The notes: generated from the sequence alone by a model not told the origin. 64,000 nt of DNA from Spirochaetota bacterium (GCA_029265255.1 JAJUJQ010000010.1:4817-68816); one strand, 5' to 3'; numbered from the stretch's first letter, positions 26,646 to 35,756 are shown. Numbers and translations: made by a program.

Positions 26646-27488
26646 TTAAAGCTGCTGTCCTGTCTTCAACTTTTCTTCGAACCGCTCGAGTTCTTTTCCT
26701 TTCATCTGCGGAGCGTCGTTTGGTCTGTCGAGTCGCCGACGCAACTCTTCCATTTCAGGACCGGAAAAACGTACACCGTTCAGAATGTGCCGCTCGAAGC
26801 TGTCGGTGGCGGCAGGCGCGACCGCACGTGTAATATCCAGAATGACGCGGGCGTATTCCCGGATTTCGCGCTGTGCGTGCGGATCTAGGCGGAGCATTAA
26901 AAAGCGGAACAGATTGTGCAGATCGATTTGCCAGTACCATTCGGTGTAAAGGGACAAGGGGAGGGTGACGCGGGCGATTTCTCGCGCCAGCCCTAGGTCA
27001 AGAAGTCTACGGTAGGTGTCGTAGGCGGCAGCTGAGCCTTTCGACAAAAGATGACGGATGGTTTCTGCCGTATCGGAATCGAAAGGGATGGCGGCACGCC
27101 CCTGCTTGTTGTCTTCGCTCTGAGGGGCGAGGGTTTCGGCCTCGGGCAGGAAGAATTCATCTTTCATGACAGAGTAGCGGCCAGAGATTTCATTGACCCG
27201 TGCGGTTCGGTGGCGGATCCACTGACGCGCGACGAAGATCGGCAGCTTGATATGAAAGGTGAGTACGACTTGCTCGAAGGGGCTGGTATGTTCATGGCGC
27301 ATGAGATAGTCGATCAGCGCGGCGTCTTCGCGGAAGCTGCGGGTACCCTCCCCGTAGGAAACGCGGGCGGCCTGGACGATGCGCGCATCGCCTCCAAGAT
27401 AATCGACGAGACGGACAAAACCTTTGTCGAGCACGGGGAATTCGCGGTCGAGAAGCGCTTCTGCTTCCGGAACAATGCAGTGTGCCAT
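26646..27488 (-). CDS. thyX: flavin-dependent thymidylate synthase
   Basis: Makes dTMP from dUMP with methylene-tetrahydrofolate and FAD. The signature RHRTARVNEISGRYS (the ThyX motif RHRTxxxNExSxRY) is exact. Other blocks are RHEHTSPFEQVVLTFHIKLP and YTEWYWQIDLHNLFRFL. Length is 280 residues. TACAAT ends 6 nt before the ATG and there is no Shine-Dalgarno, so the message may be leaderless. It converges with the HD-GYP gene and diverges from the alpha-galactosidase. Confidence 0.97.
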   Translation of the reverse strand: MAHCIVPEAEALLDREFPVLDKGFVRLVDYLGGDARIVQAARVSYGEGTRSFREDAALIDYLMRHEHTSPFEQVVLTFHIKLPIFVARQWIRHRTARVNEISGRYSVMKDEFFLPEAETLAPQSEDNKQGRAAIPFDSDTAETIRHLLSKGSAAAYDTYRRLLDLGLAREIARVTLPLSLYTEWYWQIDLHNLFRFLMLRLDPHAQREIREYARVILDITRAVAPAATDSFERHILNGVRFSGPEMEELRRRLDRPNDAPQMKGKELERFEEKLKTGQQL

Positions 27489-27548
27489 AAGGGCATTGTA
27501 GCAGAAAGCGGCGACTTTGGGAGCCCGATATGGTAGTATCGAATCATC

Positions 27549-29495
27549 ATGGAAACAGATCGGCCAAACCGCATCGAGGCGCGGTTCCAGCGGATACCTG
27601 GTGATGTGCTCAGGATCATGTTCCGCGCACGGAATCCGATGCGTGTGGAAACTCCATTATTGGAGCTTGGTGAATTCAGCATCGAGGAGATCCTGCGAGC
27701 GATGGGCAGCGAGGCGTCGCAGGCAGCGGAACGTGCAGGTGTTCCACTGGAAAGGCTAGCGGATGTCCGGCGCTGTGTTGTGTTAGTGAACGGATGGCAG
27801 TCTTGGTCATTTGCCGGCGAGCTTGCGGGGAGGGAGCGGCCGCGGCGCGCGTGCTACAAGCGAGCGCTCAATCTGTTTGTGGATCATCCGGCAGAAAAGG
27901 AGCTGCGGACGATGGCGGGCGCTGGTCTGCTGCGTGGCGGAGCGGTCATCTCGCATTGTTTCATTGTGCTGCGGTATGAGCAGCTCAGGCTTGCGCTGGT
28001 TTCGGACAACGCTGATCCTTCGCGGATGCTTCCTCCGCTGAGTTTTATTGTAACAAAGAACCGCGTCCGTATCCTGGCGTACGCGGAAGGCGGATCCTTT
28101 GAATGCGGCGACATGCTGGGTCGGGTCGCGGTGCTGGTGGCGCCGGACTACTTTTCGCTCAAGGAACAGCTAGCTCATTTGTGGGGCGGCTCGGAGCGAT
28201 TCGCGGCCATGCATTGGCTAGCGCCTTCCGGACTTCCGGTGGGCGGCTACGCGTCGTGGTACAACCATTATACCGCGATCGACGAAGCGATCATCGGTCG
28301 CGATCTCGAGGCGATCGGTTCGAATGGCAATCTGATCAACGCGCTGTTTCTGCGGCAACAGAAGCCCGCGGTCTTTCAGATAGATGACGGGTGGCAGCAG
28401 CGCGTCGGAGACTGGGAAGCCGATACGAAAAAATTCCCAGCCGGAATGAGAGCGATGGCGGAACGCATCCGCGCAAAAGGGCTTGTGCCCGGTATCTGGC
28501 TGGCGCCCTTCCTGGTCATGCCCGATTCATGTACTGCACGGGAACATAAGGGGTGGATTCTTCGCAATGCGGAAGGAGAACCTGTCCGCGCCGGCTGGAA
28601 CCCGAACTGGGGCGGCGATGTCTGGTGTTTGGATCTATCGCTGCCAGAGGTTAGGGACTACCTCCATGGGCTGTTTGACCAGGTCGTCAATCAATGGGGG
28701 TATCGCTACCTAAAGCTCGATTTTCTGTATGCGGGCATGATGCGGGGGGCCTTTGCCGGAGACCGCGGCGCTGCGTGGGAGCATTATGTGCGCTCCTTGC
28801 GGCGTATCCTCGAGCATGAACGCGCAATAGATGGAACACCGGTGGCCTTTCTCTCCTGCGGTGCCCCGATCGAGATAACCGCGCCTTTCATGCCGCTCAT
28901 GCGTTCGGGCGCGGACACCCGCGAGCACTGGGAGTGGTGGCAACTCAAGCTGATTGGACATCAGGGTCGCCCTTCCGCTGCCATGAATATGCGCGACAGC
29001 ATTGGTCGCGCTTTGCTGAACCGAACGCTTCTGTGGTGCGACCCCGATGTGGTATTCTGCCGTACGGCACGGACCTCGCTCGCGGACACCGAAAAATTCC
29101 TGGTTGGCATGGTAGCGTGGATGTTCGGCTCGCAAATCATGATCTCGGACGACCCGGCTGCGTTCGGGCAGGACCAGACTGAGGATGCGCAAAGATCAGC
29201 CAACACCTCGCGCAGGGGAGGTATCAGTGAAGCGGAATTTACAGCACAGCTGGTCGACTGGTATCGCAGGATTGGATCGCGCGAGTTCAGTATTGAACGC
29301 GCGTACGCGCGGCTGAAGGATGTGTTCTATTTTCAATCAAAGGATGGAAGCGTACGCGGGGCGATCAATCTGTCGGACCGGGAGGTGGCGATACCGCTCC
29401 CCGAGAGCGGGCAGCGCGAGGCCGGCTCGGATGCTCACTATCCTATTCGAGGCTATCCTGTTCCTGCCCACAGCATGCTGATTTTCGGTGTATAG
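27549..29495 (+). CDS. GH36-type alpha-galactosidase
   Basis: A glycoside hydrolase that removes terminal alpha-galactose, for example from raffinose-family sugars or melibiose. The 648-residue protein has VFQIDDGWQQRVGDW at the barrel entry, PGIWLAPFLV, the nucleophile Asp in YLKLDFLYAG (near residue 388), FLSCGAPI, and the acid/base Asp in MRSGADTREHWEW (near residue 456). There is no signal peptide, so it acts on imported sugars. TAGTAT lies 9 nt before the start. No sugar transporter is adjacent. Confidence 0.9.
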   Translation: METDRPNRIEARFQRIPGDVLRIMFRARNPMRVETPLLELGEFSIEEILRAMGSEASQAAERAGVPLERLADVRRCVVLVNGWQSWSFAGELAGRERPRRACYKRALNLFVDHPAEKELRTMAGAGLLRGGAVISHCFIVLRYEQLRLALVSDNADPSRMLPPLSFIVTKNRVRILAYAEGGSFECGDMLGRVAVLVAPDYFSLKEQLAHLWGGSERFAAMHWLAPSGLPVGGYASWYNHYTAIDEAIIGRDLEAIGSNGNLINALFLRQQKPAVFQIDDGWQQRVGDWEADTKKFPAGMRAMAERIRAKGLVPGIWLAPFLVMPDSCTAREHKGWILRNAEGEPVRAGWNPNWGGDVWCLDLSLPEVRDYLHGLFDQVVNQWGYRYLKLDFLYAGMMRGAFAGDRGAAWEHYVRSLRRILEHERAIDGTPVAFLSCGAPIEITAPFMPLMRSGADTREHWEWWQLKLIGHQGRPSAAMNMRDSIGRALLNRTLLWCDPDVVFCRTARTSLADTEKFLVGMVAWMFGSQIMISDDPAAFGQDQTEDAQRSANTSRRGGISEAEFTAQLVDWYRRIGSREFSIERAYARLKDVFYFQSKDGSVRGAINLSDREVAIPLPESGQREAGSDAHYPIRGYPVPAHSMLIFGV

Positions 29496-29538
29496 CTGCC
29501 TTGCACACCATGCACCTGATGATTGACAAGGAGGACCT

Positions 29539-31191
29539 ATGGCCCGGATCGTGTATGTTATCGGACACCGCAATCCTGATACTGACTCTGTAGTGGCTGC
29601 GGCAGCCTATGCGGCGCTCAAGCGCGCGCAAGGAATGGACCATGTGCGCGCGGCGCGTGCTGGAGCGGTAAACCCCCAGACCGAATACATATTCCACCGC
29701 TTTAGCGTTCCCCTGCCGGAATTCGTTCCCGATCTCATCCCGAAAGTGGAGTACTTTATCGACGATACGCCTGCGACAATGCGGGAGACAACGCCGCTCT
29801 GGGAAGCCTTGTCCCTGATCGAGCAATCGCCACGCCAGGTGCTGCCCATTGTGGATCAGGAAGGTGTCTATCGCGGCCTCTTCTATTACAGCGCTTTTGC
29901 GCGAAACATTCTTACCAAGGTCAACCCTCGCAGAAAGGCTGTGATTGCCACTTCGATCCGTCACCTCATCGAAACCCTCAAGGCTCAGCCGATTGTTGCG
30001 CCTCGTGCTGAAGAGCTCTTTAATGGCCGCATCGTGGTTGCCTCGCTTTCCGCGGAGCGTTTCCGGGAATACATCAGCGCGGAACCTGCGCACAATAAGG
30101 TTGTCCTGGTTGGCGACCGTGAAGAGATCATGAGCCTTGCCATCGACGCAGGCGTTAAGGCACTCATTATAACAAATGGGTATGTTCCTTCGAGAGAAAT
30201 CGTGAAAAAAGCTGAGACCGCGGGTGTCGCGGTGCTCATCTCCTCCTACGACACCTCCTCTACATCCTTGCTTGCTTTGTATTCGACACCGGTGCTGAGC
30301 GTGGCAGATTCCCAAGTGCGGCCGCTTTCCCGTCGCGACACCATGCGCAGCGCCAAGGGGGCTATTGCCGCATCGCCTGCCCGTGCTGTTCCGGTCGTGG
30401 ACGACAGCGGGCGGGTAGCTGGCCTTCTGACAGAAGGAGACCTCATCCGCGAGCCCAATATTGAGCTGATTCTCGTCGACCATCACGAATTCAGCCAGGC
30501 GGTCGAAGGTGTCCAGAGTTACCGCATTCTCGAAGTGATCGATCATCACCGTATCGGCACATTCTCCACCCCTTACCCCATTACGTTCATCAACCGGGTA
30601 GTAGGTTCAACAAGCACGATTATTACCGCCATGTACCGCGAGACGAAAACGCCACTGGACCGGCGCATTGCCTCGATCCTCTTGTGCGGCATTCTTTCGG
30701 ACACGCTGGTGTTTCGTTCTACCACCACCACAGAGGTCGACCGCGAAATGGCCGACTACCTGGCGAGCATTACGGATCTTTCGATTGAGACGCTGGGAAG
30801 CGAGATCATGGCTTCGGCCTCTCAGGCGGCCCAGCTGCCGATCGATCAGCTGCTGCGACAGGATCGCAAGGAATACGAAGTAGAGGGCAAGAAGCTGACA
30901 GTAAGCCAGATCGAACTCACGAGTTCACAGGAGCTGCTGGCACGCCAGGATGAGGTGCTGCAAGGCCTAGCCCGCATACGCGCGGAAACCGGCGCGTACA
31001 TGGCCGCCCTCATGGCAACGGATATCACGCGCCTGGAAAGCATTCTCTACCTCGATGCCGACAAGGACCTGCTGCAGGCGATCGGCTACCCGATGCAGCA
31101 GCCAGGCATCTATATACTGAAGGATGTGCTGTCGCGGAAGAAACAGCTTATGCCCGCGTTGACGGAGATGGTGCGCAAAGCGCTTCAGTAG
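29539..31191 (+). CDS. manganese-dependent inorganic pyrophosphatase with CBS and DRTGG domains
   Basis: A DHH-family II pyrophosphatase of 550 residues that splits PPi to two phosphates with Mn. GHRNPDTDS near the N-terminus and VDHHEF / IDHHRIG near residues 310-345 supply the metal ligands; the DHHA2 end is at LSRKKQLMPALTEM. Between residues ~65 and ~300 lie a CBS motif, a DRTGG-like segment (IRHLIETLKAQPIVAPRAEE) and a second CBS motif, which in characterised members bind adenine nucleotides and regulate activity. AAGGAGG precedes ATG 29539. Confidence 0.93.
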   Translation: MARIVYVIGHRNPDTDSVVAAAAYAALKRAQGMDHVRAARAGAVNPQTEYIFHRFSVPLPEFVPDLIPKVEYFIDDTPATMRETTPLWEALSLIEQSPRQVLPIVDQEGVYRGLFYYSAFARNILTKVNPRRKAVIATSIRHLIETLKAQPIVAPRAEELFNGRIVVASLSAERFREYISAEPAHNKVVLVGDREEIMSLAIDAGVKALIITNGYVPSREIVKKAETAGVAVLISSYDTSSTSLLALYSTPVLSVADSQVRPLSRRDTMRSAKGAIAASPARAVPVVDDSGRVAGLLTEGDLIREPNIELILVDHHEFSQAVEGVQSYRILEVIDHHRIGTFSTPYPITFINRVVGSTSTIITAMYRETKTPLDRRIASILLCGILSDTLVFRSTTTTEVDREMADYLASITDLSIETLGSEIMASASQAAQLPIDQLLRQDRKEYEVEGKKLTVSQIELTSSQELLARQDEVLQGLARIRAETGAYMAALMATDITRLESILYLDADKDLLQAIGYPMQQPGIYILKDVLSRKKQLMPALTEMVRKALQ

Positions 31192-31263
31192 AAAGCCGCT
31201 GTCTCTGCATGCGGTTGGCTCGGCTTTGATAGCGGTAAGGACCGGCGCAAAGCGCTTCTGTAG
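31173..31263. repeat. 19-bp direct repeat duplicating the end of the pyrophosphatase gene
   Basis: GCGCAAAGCGCTTCNGTAG occurs at 31173-31191 (the last codons and stop of the pyrophosphatase gene) and again at 31245-31263, with one mismatch. The copies are 72 nt apart in the convergent gap before the TraB-family gene. Confidence 0.6.
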
Positions 31264-31272
31264 GAGCGCCGC

Positions 31273-32451
31273 TTACCGTATCGCGTTCGAGGCAAGGAGG
31301 GGCAGCGCGATAAAGTTGCCGATCATGCCCCCTATGCTCGAAAGAAAGAAAATAAGCAGGATGTGCGTAATCCGGTTGCGGTAGAAGCCCTTGATGCTGG
31401 TCACATCCTCGGCGAGCGTTTCGGCGTCGCGAACCATAGGCTTGCGAAAATGAGCTTCGATAGCGGCCGCGAAAAGGCCGACGCCCAAGAGGGGGTTGAG
31501 CGTCGCGACCGGTGCAAGCACAAACGACCCTAAAATAGTGAGCGGATGTGCCATGCACGCCAGTGAGCCTAGGGCTGCCAGCGAGCCGTTCAGGAGGACC
31601 CAGCGCGCGATCATGGCCAGGCTGGTCTGGCTCCCCGAACGAAAAAATCCAATCGCGATGAGAGCCACGATGAGGAGCGGTATGAGCCATCCCGCTGAGC
31701 GCACAAACCACCCGGGCGCCGGCATCTGTTCGATATCGGTTACATCGGCCGCAATTTCTGCGCGGCTGAGCTTTTCGAGCCATGCTTCGATGCCCTGCAT
31801 GTGCCCTGCGCCGACGACAGCTACGATCTTCTCTTCGGTTGTCTGAAAAATCTTAGTGGCCAGATAACGGTCGCGCTCGTCGATCAGCACTTCCTTGACC
31901 GAAGGCAGGAATTCCGCAAGCTCGTTCATCATCTGTTCGAGTTCGTTCTGTTCCTTAAGTGTGTTGAGGTCTTCTTCGCTGACGGTTTCGCGGGAAAATG
32001 CTGATTCGATCAGGCTTGCCAGCAGCTTCGACTTATTCCACAGATTGGAACGAGCCCATGCGCGCTTGAGGGTGAGTTGGACCTCGCGGTCAATGGGGCT
32101 CCATGGAATGCCCATCTCCTCCGCCACGCGGATAGCGGCCAGCATTTCCTCGCCTGGTTTTGTGCCAAGGTCAGCACCGAGCCGCTTCTGGAAGCCAGCG
32201 AGGGCCAGGTTTGCCAGGAGCAGGAAGCCTTTGCCTTCCTTGAGCACCTTGATGATGTCGAGGTCCTCCCAGCGGCTTCCCTGTGTGATGGATTGATAGC
32301 GCCCCATGTCGATCTCGACACAGACCCTTCCAGGTTGTTCCTTTCTGATGGTCTCCGTCGCTTCTTCGATGCTTTCCCGGGATATGTGCGCGGTTCCTAC
32401 CAGGATGATGGTTCTGGTACCGAGCGTTATGGTTCGTATGGTTTGCGGCAT
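31273..32451 (-). CDS. TraB/PrgY-family membrane protein
   Basis: The N-terminal ~240 residues match the TraB domain: TIILVGTAHISRESIEE, VCVEIDMGRY, SPIDREVQLTLKRAW, ERDRYLATKIF and VVGAGHMQGIE, including the GxxH motif thought to belong to a metalloprotease-like fold. About four transmembrane segments follow in the C-terminal half. Known relatives include the Enterococcus pheromone-shutdown protein PrgY and eukaryotic TRABD proteins; the role in most bacteria is unknown. The start is 8 nt after the holA stop; a start at 32499 would overlap holA. Confidence 0.85.
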   Translation of the reverse strand: MPQTIRTITLGTRTIILVGTAHISRESIEEATETIRKEQPGRVCVEIDMGRYQSITQGSRWEDLDIIKVLKEGKGFLLLANLALAGFQKRLGADLGTKPGEEMLAAIRVAEEMGIPWSPIDREVQLTLKRAWARSNLWNKSKLLASLIESAFSRETVSEEDLNTLKEQNELEQMMNELAEFLPSVKEVLIDERDRYLATKIFQTTEEKIVAVVGAGHMQGIEAWLEKLSRAEIAADVTDIEQMPAPGWFVRSAGWLIPLLIVALIAIGFFRSGSQTSLAMIARWVLLNGSLAALGSLACMAHPLTILGSFVLAPVATLNPLLGVGLFAAAIEAHFRKPMVRDAETLAEDVTSIKGFYRNRITHILLIFFLSSIGGMIGNFIALPLLASNAIR

Positions 32452-32459
32452 GGTCTGTC

Positions 32460-33500
32460 CTACAGCATGAGATTCGGATAGTGGCTCTGGGCGCTCCATC
32501 CGGCGGAAGCAATTCCGCGCCCTTTTTCGGTGATTATAGAAGTGATGAGTAAATGCAGCAACTGTCGCGAAAAATTGTTGCCCAGCGGACTTCTGAGCGC
32601 AGCTTCGGTTTCGGAGAGGGCAACGATGATGCGCCGACAGTCTTTTACACTATAGCGACCAAGCGCGGCGCGCAGCTGACGCTGCACGGTTTTTGAACGC
32701 GCCTGTTCGCGAAGGCACGCGTCTTCGAACCGTTCGCCCTTGGCAATAGCTTCGCCAAGGCGCTGCAGTCGACGGAAACTCCACACCAGCGCAGCTATGA
32801 TCTGGTTCGCGTCGCCTCTGCGGCTGTCCAGTACAACATCGAGTACTTCGAGGGCGGTTTCGAGATCGCCCTGCGCGATGCGGTCGAAAAGGCTAAACGC
32901 GTCCTCGGGACGCGAGCGCAGAATGGCCGCTTCAACGTCTTCCGACTGGAGCCTTGTACCGTCCGGAAAGCTCGAGGTCAGGATGAGGCAGGCAGCTTTG
33001 AGCGAGGGAGTATCATGCGGCACCAGCTCGAGCAGCGATTCGATGGCATTGTCGTCGATGGAAAGCCCGGACGCAGAAAGCTCGCGGCGAACCCACCCCA
33101 TTAGTTCGCTTTCGAACAGCTCAAAAAACGTTTTGCGGCAGGATGGCGGGACGGTTTTTTCCAAAACGCTCGGGACGCTGTATGTCTCGGTCTCGAGGAA
33201 GAGCAGGGCATTTTCAGCAGGGGTCTTGCAGTAGGCTGCCAGCGTCTCGATATCAGTTTTCTGACCGAGCTGGTCGATGTTTCGCAGCTCAACGATGGTC
33301 CAGGGGGAAAAGAGCGAGCTGTTTCTGAGGAGCATGAGCGCGTCTGAAATGGCGCAATCGCCAGCATAGAAACGGTGGATTTCTGGCTCGCCCTCACCTG
33401 AAGCGCGCACTTTGGCGATCTGGTCGGCGACAAAGGCTTCCTTGAGCCCGACTTCCGGGCCTGTCAGTATCCATACAGGCGCAATCGAGGAATCTGCCAT
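32460..33500 (-). CDS. holA: DNA polymerase III subunit delta
   Basis: Part of the clamp loader that opens the beta clamp. The 346-residue protein shows VWILTGPEVGLKEAFV at the start, SLFSPWTIVELRNIDQL near residue 65, and EDAFSLFDRIAQGDLETALEVLD plus ALVWSFRRLQRLGEAIAKGE in the collar region. Overall similarity is low, as is usual for this family, but order and length fit. It starts 4 nt after the lexA stop, so the two are co-transcribed. Confidence 0.85.
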   Translation of the reverse strand: MADSSIAPVWILTGPEVGLKEAFVADQIAKVRASGEGEPEIHRFYAGDCAISDALMLLRNSSLFSPWTIVELRNIDQLGQKTDIETLAAYCKTPAENALLFLETETYSVPSVLEKTVPPSCRKTFFELFESELMGWVRRELSASGLSIDDNAIESLLELVPHDTPSLKAACLILTSSFPDGTRLQSEDVEAAILRSRPEDAFSLFDRIAQGDLETALEVLDVVLDSRRGDANQIIAALVWSFRRLQRLGEAIAKGERFEDACLREQARSKTVQRQLRAALGRYSVKDCRRIIVALSETEAALRSPLGNNFSRQLLHLLITSIITEKGRGIASAGWSAQSHYPNLML

Positions 33501-33504
33501 GATG

Positions 33505-34107
33505 TCAGTAGCTCCTGTAGATACCGCGAAGTCTGCCGAGGATTCTCATGTCCTGCGTATAAATGGGGGCATAGCGGGGGTTCTCGGCCTGCAGCCGAAA
33601 GCGATTCTGCTCGATGAAAAGGCGTTTCAGCGTCACATTTTCTTCCAGCAGGGCGACGACGATTTCGCCGTTGCGAGCTGTTTCGCATTGCTCGATGATC
33701 GCGATGTCGCCGGAAAGAATACCTGCGCCAATCATGCTGTCGCCTTTGACGCGCAGGGCAAAATGCGGTTGATGGTTGGTAATGAGCTCGCTGGGCACCA
33801 AAATAGTCCGTTCGAAGTTTTCGTCTGCGAAGATGGGCTTTCCGGCCGCTATTTCGCCCAGGAGCGGAATCTGCACAACCGGCGTATCGCCACGGGGTGG
33901 TACGATCAACTCGATCGAGCGGGAGCGCTTTTCGCTGGTTTTTATATGCCCTTTTTTCTCCAGCGCCTTGAGATGGTCATAGGCACCCTTTACCGATATG
34001 GAAAACGCTTTAGCGGTTTCCCTTACGGTAGGAGGATAGTTATTATCGCGGATGTACTCTTCGATGAAGATGAGAATTTCTTTCTGTCGTGGCGTAAGCT
34101 CTTTCAT
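33505..34107 (-). CDS. lexA: LexA repressor / autoprotease
   Basis: SOS-response repressor of 200 residues. It has an N-terminal winged helix (LTPRQKEILIFIEEYI, PPTVRETAKAFSIS) and a C-terminal S24 peptidase domain. The cleavage site is Ala88-Gly89 (EIAAGKP), with catalytic Ser124 in KGDSMIGAG and Lys161 in ENVTLKRLF. The start was set at ATG 34107, which aligns with the family; 18 extra residues upstream are not conserved. It has a possible promoter of its own behind ptsH and is followed by holA after 1-4 nt. Confidence 0.96.
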   Translation of the reverse strand: MKELTPRQKEILIFIEEYIRDNNYPPTVRETAKAFSISVKGAYDHLKALEKKGHIKTSEKRSRSIELIVPPRGDTPVVQIPLLGEIAAGKPIFADENFERTILVPSELITNHQPHFALRVKGDSMIGAGILSGDIAIIEQCETARNGEIVVALLEENVTLKRLFIEQNRFRLQAENPRYAPIYTQDMRILGRLRGIYRSY

Positions 34108-34126
34108 CGATGTTCTCGTGCTCTTT

Positions 34127-34157
34127 GTATAGTATACAGCATATCCTAGGGGAATGC
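34127..34157 (-). promoter_or_regulatory. likely lexA promoter overlapping a palindrome
   Basis: On the minus strand, TTGTGC and TATACT (TATACT at 34131-34136) are separated by 19 nt. The -10 box lies in the palindrome GTATA-G-TATAC (34127-34137), a candidate operator, perhaps for LexA itself. Confidence 0.45.
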
Positions 34158-34205
34158 ACAAGTGGCACAGGCAAGGGGGGCAGAAAGAGACGTGGCGGCC
34201 GCGGG

Positions 34206-34478
34206 TCAGCCGAGCTCCTCGTTGAAGCCCGACTCGAAAAGTTTTTTGATGGCCTCTGCAGCCTCGTTTTCATCCGGGCCGTCGGCGATAATTTTTATTT
34301 TGGTACCGAAGGACGCCGCGAGCGTGATGATACCCATAATAGATTTCGCATTGATGCGATTGCTGGCTTTTTCAAGATAAATACGGGAGGCGAACTTGAT
34401 AGCGGTCTGCGCGATAAGTGCGGATGGCCGGGCATGGATACCCGCTCGGTTTTTTATCGTAGTTTCAAGCTCGACCAT
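34206..34478 (-). CDS. ptsH: phosphocarrier protein HPr
   Basis: A 90-residue phosphocarrier. His15 lies in RAGIHARPSA and the regulatory Ser46 in INAKSIMGI, so both the enzyme I site and the HPr kinase site are intact. GGGAGAA precedes ATG 34478. It lies just downstream of the HPr kinase gene. No enzyme I or EII genes are in the window, so a purely regulatory role through Ser46 is possible, but a PTS elsewhere cannot be excluded. Confidence 0.96.
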   Translation of the reverse strand: MVELETTIKNRAGIHARPSALIAQTAIKFASRIYLEKASNRINAKSIMGIITLAASFGTKIKIIADGPDENEAAEAIKKLFESGFNEELG

Positions 34479-34625
34479 AGATTCTCCCGTTACGCTTTGA
34501 GTATGCAGATGATGCTCAGATAATAACTCATCTGCTCGAATCGTTGCAATGAGGCGGATTGTCGGCTGAACTAGGTAGATGGCCGACACGGTTATTCGAG
34601 GTCGCTGCTATGCCTTGAATCGGAT

Positions 34626-35624
34626 TCAGTATTCGTCGTGCGAGAAATACATGGCGCGGGCACTCTCGCTTTCGAGCCAGCGCAGGATGTTCTGGTTGAA
34701 TTCACGAGCGCTATGGTACCCCATTTTCTTGAGCCGCTCGTTCATGGCTGCGGTTTCGATGATGATGGGAATGTTTCGCCCTGGTTTGACGGGAATTTCA
34801 AGCTTCGGCACCTTGACCCCGAGTATCTCCATGGTAAGCTCGTCCATGCCGATCCGGTCGTATACCTTATTCGGGTCCCAGTCTTCCAGATTGCAGACCA
34901 GCTGAATCTGCTTTTTATCTCTGATGGCGCCCACGCCGAACAGATGGGTGACATTGATGATGCCGAGGCCGCGGATTTCCATATGGTGGCCGATCATTTT
35001 ATTGGTCCCCTGACCCATCAAGACAGTTCCGTTGAGACAGCGGATCTCCACTACGTCGTCGGCGACAAGCCGGTGCCCGCGCTCGATGAGTTCGAGCGCG
35101 GTTTCGCTTTTGCCGACACCGGAGTCACCAAGCAGCAGAATCCCGATGCCGAACACTTCGACCAGCACTCCATGCATGATGATTTTGGGCGCGAAAATAT
35201 CATGGAGCACGCGGATAACCCGGATTGAGAATTCGCTTGAGTTCAGGCCGGTGACGAGCACGGGGCATCCCGCCGCGTTCGCAGCGCTGGCAAATTGCGG
35301 CGTCGGTTCGATATTGTTCGTGAAGATGTAGGCCGGAATCTGATAGGTGAACATTTTTTGGTAGATTGGGATCGCGGTTCCATCCGCTTCAATTTTATTG
35401 ATGTAGGCGATTTCGCCACGGCCGAAGAGCTGAAGCCGTTCGGCGGCAAAGGACTCGTAGAATCCCGCGAGGGCAAGGCCTGGCCGGTTCAGGTCCGGCA
35501 CCGTGATTTCCCGAGTCAGCCCGGCTCTACCCGCTACGCAGCGCAGGCAGAGGTCGTTTTGTTCCTTGAGCTCGAGACTCAGCAGGTCCAGTACCGTAAA
35601 ATTGACAGGTTCCTGTTCGATCAC
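34626..35624 (-). CDS. hprK: HPr kinase/phosphorylase
   Basis: Phosphorylates and dephosphorylates HPr at Ser46 in response to glycolytic intermediates and phosphate. In 332 residues the catalytic His is in MHGVLVEVFG (residue 151), the P-loop is GDSGVGKS (166-173), and the signature is EIRGLGIINV. The GTG at 35624 was chosen over ATG 35651: TACAAT lies exactly 6 nt before it, and TTTACC is 17 nt further up. The nine extra residues of the longer form would be encoded by the promoter itself. There is a 147-nt gap to ptsH. Confidence 0.93.
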   Translation of the reverse strand: MIEQEPVNFTVLDLLSLELKEQNDLCLRCVAGRAGLTREITVPDLNRPGLALAGFYESFAAERLQLFGRGEIAYINKIEADGTAIPIYQKMFTYQIPAYIFTNNIEPTPQFASAANAAGCPVLVTGLNSSEFSIRVIRVLHDIFAPKIIMHGVLVEVFGIGILLLGDSGVGKSETALELIERGHRLVADDVVEIRCLNGTVLMGQGTNKMIGHHMEIRGLGIINVTHLFGVGAIRDKKQIQLVCNLEDWDPNKVYDRIGMDELTMEILGVKVPKLEIPVKPGRNIPIIIETAAMNERLKKMGYHSAREFNQNILRWLESESARAMYFSHDEY

Positions 35625-35630
35625 AACGCT

Positions 35631-35659
35631 ATTGTACACCGTTCGCGCCACAAGGTAAA
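35631..35659 (-). promoter_or_regulatory. hprK promoter at the start codon
   Basis: On the minus strand, TTTACC (35654-35659), a 17-nt spacer and TACAAT (35631-35636) are followed 6 nt later by GTG 35624. The spacing predicts transcription starting at or near the start codon. Confidence 0.5.
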
Positions 35660-35725
35660 CGAATCGAGAAGAAACCTTGAGTGGTTTCGAGCGCTACAGC
35701 GTCATTCATAATGTCCCCCACACAC

Positions 35726-35756
35726 AAAAAAAGAGCCCGCGCCATGGCGGGCTCTC
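35726..35756 (-). terminator. intrinsic terminator downstream of hpf
   Basis: Read on the minus strand: GAGCCCGC, a six-base loop, GCGGGCTC, then seven T residues. It separates the rpoN-hpf unit from hprK. Confidence 0.92.

Noticed and set aside
29443..30549. 368-codon frame antisense to the pyrophosphatase gene
   Set aside because: No family resemblance; the sense frame has complete DHH and CBS motifs.
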